Positions 55,293-64,000 of a DNA stretch of 64,000 bases are shown here, piece by piece. A program made the translations under genes and the position numbers. The notes beneath the pieces are model-generated. The model worked only from the letters and a program-made list of their open reading frames with translations, did not search any database and had not been told where the DNA came from. Source of the DNA: Lunularia cruciata (lineage: Eukaryota; Streptophyta; Marchantiopsida; Lunulariales; Lunulariaceae); contig OX419760.1 of assembly GCA_948567375.1 (NCBI GenBank), positions 52,824,001-52,888,000 of the forward strand, in the 5' to 3' direction. Each line of letters starts with the position of its first letter. Position 1 is the stretch's first letter.

Positions 55293-56575
55293 TCACCTTG
55301 CGTCTCGACCAAACTCCCCCTGAATCGTGAACTTCTTCTCCTCTGGCTCCGGTATCTCGTCCTCCAACTTTGCATTATGTTCTTGCTCGAGCTCCACCCA
55401 AACTTCCTCTTCTTCTTCTTTTGCAATAGGCACTGACGTCATCTCTCCACCTTCATCACTATCGCTACTCGTATCTCCACTTTGCAGCGTGAGCTCCGGT
55501 TCCTCCTCGTGTTCCGAGTCTTTGGACTTGCACTCGGCTTTGCCTTCTAATTCTTCATCTTCTGGCGCAATCACCACCATGCCTCTCCTCGGGTTTCCTC
55601 TCCTAGTCTTCCGAGGTCTTGTCTTATCTTCAGCTTCTCCTTGCCAACTTTGCTTCTTTGACTTTGGAGTACTTACCTCTATCTCCACGCTCTTGCCCGT
55701 CTTTGCATTGTACTCATCCGTGCTTTGGATTTGAAGAATGTATTGCTACTCTTCTGTGTCGACCTCTCTTCTCAAGTCAGGATGGAAGTGAGACACCATT
55801 CTGTTGCGCTCCGCTAAATTGAGCAAATTCAACCCGAGGTAGAAATGTGTTGCAAACGGCATGATGTAATGTGGAGGCAACTTATCTTACAAATTCCACA
55901 CCATTTGTCTCATCCTTCCATGAAGGCACCTTGCCCAATTGATAGGTTCTCCTGCAAACATCTTATGGAAGAACACCGCTTGATGTTTCATCACATAAGT
56001 CGTTCTCTCTAGCTTCAAGATTGCCATGAGAGCACTCACGATCCCTCTCTTCACTAGATCTTTGTAACTCTCAACCTTATATCCATTCTTCATTCTCTTT
56101 GAAGAGAAAGCATCCCCCACTTCTTGGGTTTCTTCTGCTACTTCTCCCTTCCTTAAGAATGTGTGACCTTGCTCCGCACCTGCCTCTCTCCCAAGCACTA
56201 ATCTCCAATCCGACTCTGTCCAACGAGCCAGATTTCCTCTCTTCCCCACTTCCTCGGGGCCATCGAGACACTTACTCTTGATTATCTTGGTCATGAAACC
56301 TGGAAAACTCACATTCCAATTCCACGCCAAGAAGGTGATCCAAAGTCAGCTCAAGACTTCAATTTTGGCAATCACATCTAACCTCTGAATCGCAAGATTT
56401 CTCACTACAAATTTGGAGTTCTTCTTTCCTCCTCCCATCTTTCCTGCTTCCTCACTGTCTCTTGGTTTCACTCTCTCAAATTCTCCTCTACACACTAGCG
56501 CATCTTCAACTCTACCTCCCTTCCCACAATCACCTATAGGACAACTTCTCAATGGCAAAGGAAAATTGCTCAACA
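55293..56575 (-). pseudogene. LTR-borne ORF of A4, N-terminal part
   Basis: Minus-strand pieces 56576-56346, 56330-55887 and 55688-55293 give SNFPLPLRSCPIGDCGKGGR, WNWNVSFPGFMTKIIKSKCL, KNGYKVESYKDLVKRGIVSA, FFHKMFAGEPINWARCLHGR and, after breaks, the acidic linker with SKDSEHEEEPELTLQSGDTS. It is the N-terminal half of the A4 frame, separated from its coiled coil by A5. Confidence 0.78.
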
Positions 56576-56986
56576 TTGCTTTGTCGTTAGCCCAATTTTT
56601 ATAAAGTTGTGCTTTCTTTGTCTCTCTTCAATTTGAGTTTCTACCAAGAAATCACACCTCTTGCATGCGCATGTCACTGTCAATTGTACTTCATGCGTAT
56701 GAGCCGCTAGTTTTGAACGGTCCCTTCTTGAATTTCTCGCCCCGAAGAAAGGTTGTTACACTATCTTCACCTCAGGTTGAGCTCCTCCCAATACAAAGAC
56801 TCCTTACTTCGGGTTGTATGCTGACAGGGCAAATCCGAGTACTTTGCCTTATGACCCAAAGCCACTTTACCTTGGGTTTCATCCCAAAGACTCTTTTCTT
56901 CGCCTTCTTTGGCCATACAAGCACAATCTGACTTCTCTATACACTTATTTCTTCTCTATTTTGAAAAAAAAAATGAGGGTTCCACA

Positions 56987-57792
56987 TCTAGTCATTGAAT
57001 CATATCATAAGCATGCTATAGAACCTCTTGTGTAAGAAGTTTGTCCACCAAAGACAAAGACAATGAGAATATCATCCCACTTTGGCTGCATCCAACAACA
57101 TGGCAGGTCCTATCCAAGAATGAACCTTATGTGTACTTGCTACCACTTGAGTGCAAGAATCACCAATCAAAGGGAGGTTCTCCAAATTGTAAGTTGGAGA
57201 AACAAACTAATGAACTTGGAGATGTCATAATATATGTAATATCTCCCAAAACACATCAAAATAAGGATCCTAGAGAACCTGACCTCAGCCAACACAAGTG
57301 TGTCCTTGACATGGCCAACCAAAATCACCAAATGAATAGGCCCATGTCTCTCTAGATCTTGTATTCCAAGTAAGAAAATGCTTGCTAGTAGGGCCTTTTG
57401 GTAACACTCAATTGCTCACATCAATAATAACTCAAGATACCAATAGGCCAAGTGTGACACATGATATAGAGAGACTCACCTAGCAATCTCATCTCTCCAC
57501 ATATGAGTACCTCTATACTTAGATACTTGCCTATAGTACCACAACTAGTCTAGTGTTAATCCTTCCAAACAACTCCAATAGACATACTCACTCTATTAGG
57601 TACTGCCAAGCAAGGAGTGTGGTATGCAAAGGTAACAATAGGATAGACTTTAGAGGCTCATCCTTACACTAGTCTCTTGGTGGTACAAAGGCTCCACTCC
57701 AACCTTGTTGCACCAACTAATCTGCATGATTTTGCAATGCCTTCTTAGAACTCCACAATGGAACATATAAGGTGGATAGAACAATCTCACTT
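56987..57792 (-). other. F element remnant, unreadable
   Basis: About 800 bp continue the F sequence after A4. Neither strand gives a convincing domain. An open frame at 57041-57355 (plus) has no recognisable content. Confidence 0.4.
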
Positions 57793-58187
57793 TGTGGTAC
57801 CCACATTTTTTTTTTCAAGTTTTAAAAAAGACTTGTGTTGGTAAGGCCAAAAGAGGGCTAAATGGGGAAGAAAGGTGAAGAATTGTATGTTTGGCCTAAA
57901 TCCAAAGTCAACCTTGGGTCAAGTCCAAAGGACCCGGGTTGGACAAGATAGAACAAAAAGACAAGGACTTCATTCGAGTAGTGCGACCTAATCCAAAGAC
58001 CCTGTAACAAAATTCTTTGGGCTTTGCCAATCAAGAAATTTTGCAAAGAGAAAGTGACTACCTCGGGACCAAGATGTTCTTGAAAGTGACAGGAAACAAC
58101 TTCACAAAATTAGTGAGAAATGCAGAGCAATAATTGAAGAATGACCGATCAACAAAGGACTAAAAATTGAGATTTCTGCAAGGAAAT

Positions 58188-61100
58188 TGTCGTGCGTATA
58201 TACATCGCTACACAACATACATCGCTATCAACATCATATACTATAGAAGCACAACTCACACATAAGTCATACATAGACTCTAAAGTGCCACAATTGCCCC
58301 CCTAGCTGGCGGTTAGGCCCCTCTAACTCCAGATAGCCATCTACTCTAAGTATATGGTATACCCTCTAATGGGCAAAGATCAAGAAGCCGGGTGCTATAG
58401 AGCCCCATCGTTAGTCACCTGTTTGCAATCTATACCATATAAAGAATGAACTAGCTATAGGTCAAGTACATCTAGGACATAACCACTGTCCCTGAGGAAC
58501 TACAGTGAGGGGAGGAGTCATACATGCCATATGTCATCCTCTCAAACAGCTATCACACACTAACATAGTAGCAGCTCCACCAGAAGAGCCACATAACATA
58601 CACCTCAAGCCTACACGTACAAGTGCCAAGCTTGAGTCCATAGTACCATCAATGTTTGGGAGGTGGCATGGCGCACAATTGCACACATGATCCTTCCCAA
58701 CAACACCATCACGTCCTTCTAACACAAGGACTCCAGATGGCAAAACCTTGCGCACTCTCAAGATAGTGCGGCCTATAGAAACATCAAATGTCATCGGTGC
58801 TGTCTGCTGTAGATGTACCTAGTCGCTTGGATGAAATCGACGGATCAAAGGTCTGTAACCTCCTCCTCAAATGGTAGCATAGCGTAAAGTATCTCTATGC
58901 TAAGCAATCTCCAAGTTCTCAAAGGCCATTGGCATCACTCTCCGAAAGATCTCTGCCCGTTGAGAACATGTGCTCATCCATACATCGGGGTCATCCAAGT
59001 CCAAAACTACAATAGCATCTCGACAAATACCTATAGGTAAATCTGGATCTTGTCCATAGAGTAGAAAGTATGGAGAGGAGGATGCTAAGGAGGCTTGCCG
59101 GCTGAACCAATAGCCCATGGCCAACCAAGGTAATTGGAGATCCCAATCTCCCAAGTGGCTTCTCTGCAAACCATACTTTTGCAATCCTCTCTTCACCGTC
59201 TAAACCACTCTCTTTGCCAAGCCATCTGCCTCAAGGTGATCTTGGGATGTAGTACAATGATCAATCAAAGCCTTGTCATACAAGACCTGAAACTCCCCCA
59301 AGAACTCTGTACCCTCATCAGTCAAAACCTCAGCTGGTGCACCAAAATGACTAAGAACTCGATCTAGGAACGAGTAAGCTGTCCCTTCACTAGACTTGTC
59401 AGGAAGTGCCACCAACTCAATCCACTTGGAGAAGTGCTCCACCATCACCAAAATGTACCAATGATGTCTCACAGTCAGTGGTAAAGGTCCGGCAAAGTCC
59501 AAACTCCAACGGTAACCCAATCCCATGATAGGTAATGGGTGTAATTGTGGCATAGGAGCATTGATGATGCTCTAACTTGGTCACAAACCACACATCTGGC
59601 ATCAAATTGCTATACCTCGGTCTGCATACCGTGCCACCAATAATGACTTTGAAGTAAGCTATACGTACGCTTTAATCCAAAATGTCCTAGCTCCTCATGA
59701 GCATGACGGACCGATTGTGGTCTCTGTGATGGAAGTGGTACTACTTGCACTCTACCATCCTCCCATACACGCAAAAGTTATCTACCCTCCAATCTGAATT
59801 GTCTGGCTTGCTGAAGAACACGATCTCTCTCCTTGGCCCCAATTGTGCCACCCACAACACCAGTGCGAAGATAGTCCATCACTAAGACATCATCATGCAT
59901 GTCTCGCTGAACTGTACCAATATCTTCACTCTCTGGATCTGTGACCTCAATAACTCCTCTTGTATGCACTGAGAGAGATACCACCAAAGCCTCTGCAAAT
60001 ATACACAGAAAGGTCAATGCATGCCAACATGGCGCCATCTCCTCATTTGTCTCACCATGCCAACGTGCTTCGGTCTGATCCTGCTGGCTGGGACATGGGT
60101 TTCTACTCAACCCATCTGCATCACGGTTCACCACTCTAGGTCTATGAACAACAGTGAAATCATACTCCCTGTAAAATCAAAGCCCATCATGCAAGCTTCC
60201 CTAAAAGCTTGTCGGACTCCATCAACCACTTCAGTGGCAGATGATCAATGATGAGAGTGAAGGGGTTACCAAATAGGTAACACTGGAAATGTGCTACTGC
60301 CCAAACTGCTGCCAAGCACTCCCCCTCATATGAACTATACACTAGGACAACAAGAAAGGGTGGACCAGTTGGCTAGGGCACTAGTCTAGGAACAAGAGAT
60401 CTAGGGGTCAAACCTTGTTACGCACAATCTAGCAGGAAAGGCAGATTTTGCCAACCAATGACCAAGATCTACTCTAAACTAGCTAGCCTCAAGTTGGCTT
60501 GCTTGCCCTTCTAGGCCTTTGTAGCCTCTCATAGTCCACAGCCCTATGCCTCAAAGCCTCTAAATGCCAAAATTCAGCCAAATGAGGCCTTTCTTGTTGC
60601 CACTTCAAACCTCCTCCAAAATTGGCAAAACTTCTCTAAATCTGCAAAAAAGTCTTCCAAACTAGCAAAACTCCTCCAAATCTGGCCAAACTGGAAAAAC
60701 TCCTCCAAATCTGGCCAAAATCTGACGTAAATCCCAACCAAAATCTGACGTAAAATTTGACATAAACCCTGATGTTAAACCCTAAACATTAAATCTGATG
60801 TAATCAGATTGCTTACCACTCTCAACTCAACTCAGATCAGTACTTGATCTGTCACTCTATAAATTACCAACAACTAGGCATTGATTACAGTCAACCCACA
60901 CCCACTCAAGCATAAAGAATCCAGGTGATGCTTGCCAGCCTCTGTCCACCATAGCTAGGAACTCGAAGGCTCAACATCAGAAAAGTGAGCTCTCTGGAGC
61001 TCACTTCAAAACTATACCCCTTGGACTCGAGCTAGCTCTGAAACCCAAAAGTTAGCTATTTGCCAAATCCCCCGCTAACTTTCCACTTGAGCCAAATTGA

Positions 61101-61880
61101 CAACACGAGTTTTTCCAAATCACAAATTCATGAGAAGAGCTTCCCAACTCCACCTTCAATTTGACTTTTTGAGCCCAACTCGCAGCAAATTGGTCATGCC
61201 TTCACTTCCTGAGCTCAAAATCACAACCATTGCTCAAAATTTGCTCCTTCTTTGCTCAAAATTTGGCCAGCGCTTCCGCACATTGTCCGCCTTACTGCCA
61301 AATCTGCATCAATCAATTGAGATTTTGCACACTAGGGAAACCACTGAACTTGAATCGAGCTACCAACGATCCACCGAGCTTGGAGATACCACCAACACTC
61401 AAGTTCTTGCACCCAATTTCCCCCTGACTTCACTTCTCTGATGTAATCAGATTGCTTACCACTCTCAACTCAACTCAACTCAGATCAGTACTTGATCTGT
61501 CACTCTATAAACTGCCAATAACTGGACACTGATTACAGTCAAGCCACACCCACTCAAGCATAGAGAATCCAGGTGATGCTCGCCGGCCTCTGTCCACCAT
61601 AGCCAGGAACTCGAAGGCTCAACATCAGAGAAGTGAGCTCTCTGGAGCTCACTTCAAAACTATACCCCCTGGACTTGAGCTAGCTCTGAAACCCTAACGG
61701 CACACTTGACGGTGCAAACGGTGCAAAGTGACGGTGGGCCTCACCGTGAAGTCAGTACCCCAAACACGCAATCTAACCGTCGGAAAGTAGTCTTTGAGAA
61801 ACTACTGAAATAACTCTAACTACTATCACTGGAACTCTAGTGTCCGAGCATCTAGATGTGGCACTACAAATGGCATGACA
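58188..61880 (-). mobile_element. C3, internally deleted C element
   Basis: Minus-strand C copy of 3.7 kb with tips TGTCATGCC (61880) and CGCACGACA (58188). The flanks aaat (58184-58187) and aaac (61881-61884) are a 4-bp duplication with one change. Removing the insert restores E2 sequence of the same length as the E3 relative near 63595. It has L (61444-61880), a leader to about 60360, then a junction straight into RNase H, integrase, PHD and R (58188-58292). About 10.8 kb of the longer copy is absent. No L unit is at the 3' end. Confidence 0.88.
58460..60350 (-). pseudogene. C3 RNase H end, integrase and PHD finger
   Basis: Minus-strand order: SSYEGECLAAVWAV, NRDADGLSRNPCPSQ, ARWHGETNEEM, the integrase core (SLDFAGPLPL, VLTDEGTEFLGEF, HLEADGLAKRVV), QLPWLAMGYWFSRQASLASS, QDPDLPIGICRD, DLDDPDVWMSTCSQ, ILRVRKVLPSGVLVLEGRDG, CAPCHLPNIDGTMD and the PHD finger LRCMLCGSSGGAATMLVCD, SCLRG, a stop where Trp is expected, HMAC...CPRCT. 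All eight PHD ligands are present. It is the clearest PHD copy here, spoiled by one TGA. Confidence 0.85.
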
Positions 61881-62257
61881 AAACACTGCAATGTCTAGAC
61901 ACTACCATGTTTCTATTTAGAGTCAATCCAAAGGAATGCAAATTTTGAATATGCAAGAAGAGTGGGTTAGAATCTTGGGTACAAACTTTTATAAGCAAAG
62001 AGTGAGGAACCACACGATGGCCCCAAAACTTAGTAAAAATAGTGTGGTGAGTGGTCTTGCAATGCGTAGATTGGATATAGTGGCAAGGATTGAGATCTTA
62101 TCAAGACTTTGTATCACCTTTTTGGCTTAGAACTGGAACATTAGCTTTCTAGGTTTCATGGCAGAGATTTTTGTGAGTGATTGCAAGGATAGGCCAAAGC
62201 ACAAAGGAAAGAGAGGAAATCCACAAAAGTATATTTGTTGGGTTGTCACATGATTTT

Positions 62258-62275
62258 TGGTGCCACTATTGGGGA
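62258..62275 (+). promoter_or_regulatory. E2 primer binding site, tRNA-Asp-like
   Basis: TGGTGCCACTATTGGGGA lies 7 nt from the LTR edge and agrees with the tRNA-Asp complement at 14 of 18 positions. It places the E family with A. Confidence 0.7.
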
Positions 62276-62329
62276 TATACATTTTAGAAGTGGAAGAATA
62301 CAAAGCCAAAGGTGAAATTGGGTTTTTAA

Positions 62330-63315
62330 TCAATACAAATGTCTACATTGAGAGAACAATGAGAAGAGAGAATTTGAAGACAAACTTTACATTATGAAGA
62401 AGAAGAACACAAGAAGAGTCATATCAATTTTGATGAAGCTAAGAGGGAGGCATTGGATTTGCAACTTCTTCACAAAGTTCAAGAAGCCTTGCAAGAACTT
62501 GAGCAAAAGAAGCATGAAGTTGGGTAGCGTGGATACTTTGCATCTCCAACTTCCAAGAAGAAGAAAGATACTAGCTGGCAAACATACTTTTTTTGACCTA
62601 ATACACCAACTTCCCCTAAAGTTGTCAAGGAATGTTAGTTTATAAAATGATTATTCATGAAAAGACATCACAACTCTTAATAGAAGAAGAGTGCCAACAT
62701 CTCTTACAAATGATTCCTCGGTTGGCTTGAAGGAATTTTCAAGAGCACTCAGAAAGTGTTGAACCTCTTCCTCAATTTCCAATCAAGGTTGACACCATCA
62801 AGAAAGAAGAATCTATTGATGAAGAGCCCACTTTGAACTTTACTAATTAGAACCCGTGGGCTGTCAATACGGCATCAATACCAGCCCGTTCCTTGGGTCC
62901 ATCAAATTCAACCTTACTACAACCAATTCCTTAAAGCCAAAGAATGACTTTGTTACCTATCACTTGTCACACCTACCAAAAGTATAAGGAGATAGAACAA
63001 AACAAAGATCCTGATGAATTCATCAAAGAATATGAAGTCATTTCCTTTGCCAACAAGGAACATGACTCTCTAGATTACCTACAGATTTTCCCAAGTCTGC
63101 TTTGAAAGAAAGCTTAGAGCTGGTATACACATGTAAAGTTCACACCAACAGATTGGGCAGACTTGCAAAATGGCTTCCCAAAACAATTTTGGGAAGTGGA
63201 TTATGATACGAGTATCTTTGTGACACTCAATGACCTAGATAGAGGGAAGAAAGGAGAAGTTGAGTACTCTAATCTACTCTAAGCAGTTCAATCACTTGAG
63301 GCAATCTCTGCCATG
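62330..63315 (+). pseudogene. E2 gag remnant
   Basis: In several frames: MSTLREQ-stop-EERI, LDLQLLHKVQEALQELEQKK, RGYFASPTSKKKKDTSWQT, NTPTSPKVVKE, then a match to the A gag body near 62695-63240 (LLPITCHTYQKY-like, DEFIKEYEVISFANKEHDS, WADLQNGFPKQFWEVDYDTS). It is heavily mutated and cut at 63315 by a minus-strand E LTR piece. Confidence 0.75.
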
Positions 63316-64000
63316 AAACCTGGAAAGCTAAAGTTCTAGTTCTAGGCCAAAAAGGTGATACAAAGTCTCAATAAGACCTCGATCCTCCCCACTACATCCA
63401 ATCTACGCATTGCAAGACCTCTCACCGCACTTTGCTTACTCACTTTTGGGGCCATCATGTGCTTCCTTACCCTCTGCTTATGAAAGGTAGTAATTGAGAT
63501 TCTAACCCACTCCTCTTTTGTATTCAAAATTTGCATTCTTTTGGGTTGACTTTGACTAAGAGGAAGGTAGCGTCTAGACATTGCAGTGCTTCCTTGCGGA
63601 AGTCTCAATTTTATAGTCCTTTGCTGATTGGTCATTCTTAAATTGCTGCTCCACATCCCTCACCAATTCTGTGAAGTTGTTTCTTGTCACTTTCAAGAAC
63701 ATCTTGGTCCCAAGGCAGTCACTTTCTTCTTGTGTACTTTCTTGATTTACTTTCTTCATCACTTTCTTCTTTGTCAAAACCCATAGAAGTTTGTTATAGG
63801 GTCTTCATATCAAGTTGCGCTACCCGATACAAAGTCCTTGTCTTTGTATTCTATTTTTTCCAACCTGGGTCCTTTGGACTTGACCCAAGGTTGACTTTGG
63901 GTTTAGGCCAAACATATGATTCTTCACCTTTCTTCCCCATTTAGCACTCCTTCGGCCTTACCAACGCACTTCTTTAAAACTAGAAAAAAACTAAAAATGT
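63316..64000 (-). mobile_element. E-family LTR fragment E3
   Basis: The minus strand from the window end reads ACATTTTTAG... through GTCAACCTTGGGTCAAGTCC, matching 57800-57930, then an LTR ORF N-terminus: TKKKVMKKVNQESTQEESD, LGTKMFLKVTRNNFTELVRD, QFKNDQSAKDYKIETSARKH, EEWVRISITTFHKQRVRKHM, AMRRLDVVGRIEVLLRLCIT, FSFPGFMAE. It ends at 63316 against E2 gag. The LTR start lies at or just past base 64000. Confidence 0.8.

Larger units (their letters stand above)
49598..56986 (-). mobile_element. A-family solo LTR A4 (hosting A5)
   Basis: A4 occupies 49598-51569 and 55176-56986, about 3.78 kb without its insert, and is a full-length A LTR on the minus strand. The flanks tctag (49593-49597) and tctag (56987-56991) are a perfect 5-bp duplication. 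The inner tip lost two bases (GGGTTATCA). Host: F remnant. Confidence 0.9.
57793..62250 (+). mobile_element. E2 5' LTR, deleted and hosting C3
   Basis: E-type LTR from TGTGGTACCCACA (57793) to GGGTTGTCACA (62250). Without C3 it is only ~765 bp. It keeps the LTR start, the N-terminal ORF part (GTKMFLKVTGNNF-like codons near 58070; 61936-62220: EEWVRILGTNFYKQRVRN, AMRRLDIVARIEILSRLCIT, NWNISFLGFMAEIF) and the end. The unknown domain, linker and coiled coil are deleted. A primer site and gag follow, so this is a 5' LTR. Confidence 0.82.

Noticed and set aside
57041-57355. Plus-strand 104-codon ORF as a host exon
   Set aside because: It lies in decayed F sequence between transposons, with no domain or splice context that I can see.
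1-64000. CRISPR arrays, tRNA or rRNA genes, bacterial operons
   Set aside because: No regular spacer-repeat pattern, cloverleaf or rRNA core seen; all content is plant retrotransposon.

Overview
The window is transposon-derived from end to end. I found no host gene, rRNA, tRNA or CRISPR array. It looks like intergenic heterochromatin of a plant with a large genome. The reasons are Ty3/gypsy (Metaviridae) polyproteins of plant non-chromovirus type, primer sites matching plant initiator tRNA-Met and tRNA-Asp, deep nesting, and stop codons that look like deaminated CAG sites. The C family resembles DNA-methyltransferase-bearing Ty3 elements described from streptophyte algae, so a bryophyte, lycophyte, fern, gymnosperm or charophyte is plausible. 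The species cannot be decided from this sequence.

Six families, named here for convenience. A: Ty3 element with ~3.78 kb LTRs that carry their own ~857-codon reading frame. E: a diverged relative of A. B: Ty3 element with a 417-bp LTR full of heat-shock-element-like repeats. C: Ty3 element with a C5-cytosine methyltransferase domain, a PHD finger at the polyprotein end, and unusual termini. D: Ty3 element with ~690-bp LTRs. F: an old degenerate Ty3 pol.

Layout: 1-3534 is a B element (minus) split by an A solo LTR. 3601-4442 is the 5' LTR start of an old A element (A0, plus). 4443-9390 is C copy C1 (minus), split by a full-length A solo LTR (A3). 9391-10900 is a rearranged, inverted block of C end, A0 leader and A0 LTR. 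10901-25157 is a C copy (plus; methyltransferase, RNase H, integrase, PHD), split by a complete D element (15820-22604). 25158-30117 and 43854-44045 are A0 gag-pol, interrupted in its integrase by a complete A element (30118-43853, minus). 44046-57792 is a D LTR piece and F pol remnants carrying an E solo LTR and an A solo LTR, the latter holding another A LTR. 57793-64000 holds E elements, one with C copy C3 in its LTR.

Two points stand out. First, joining broken edges restores two C insertions in the A0 5' region (4-bp duplications TGCC and AACG), the segment between them now being inverted. C1 then has the order L - body - R - L - R, where L is 450 bp and R is 105 bp. This is a split-direct-repeat architecture, yet the encoded integrase is of DDE type and makes 4-bp target duplications. 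Second, every A/E LTR, including solo LTRs, carries a TATA box followed by a long conserved frame (unknown globular domain, acidic region, coiled coil), so solo LTRs of this family are dispersed gene copies.
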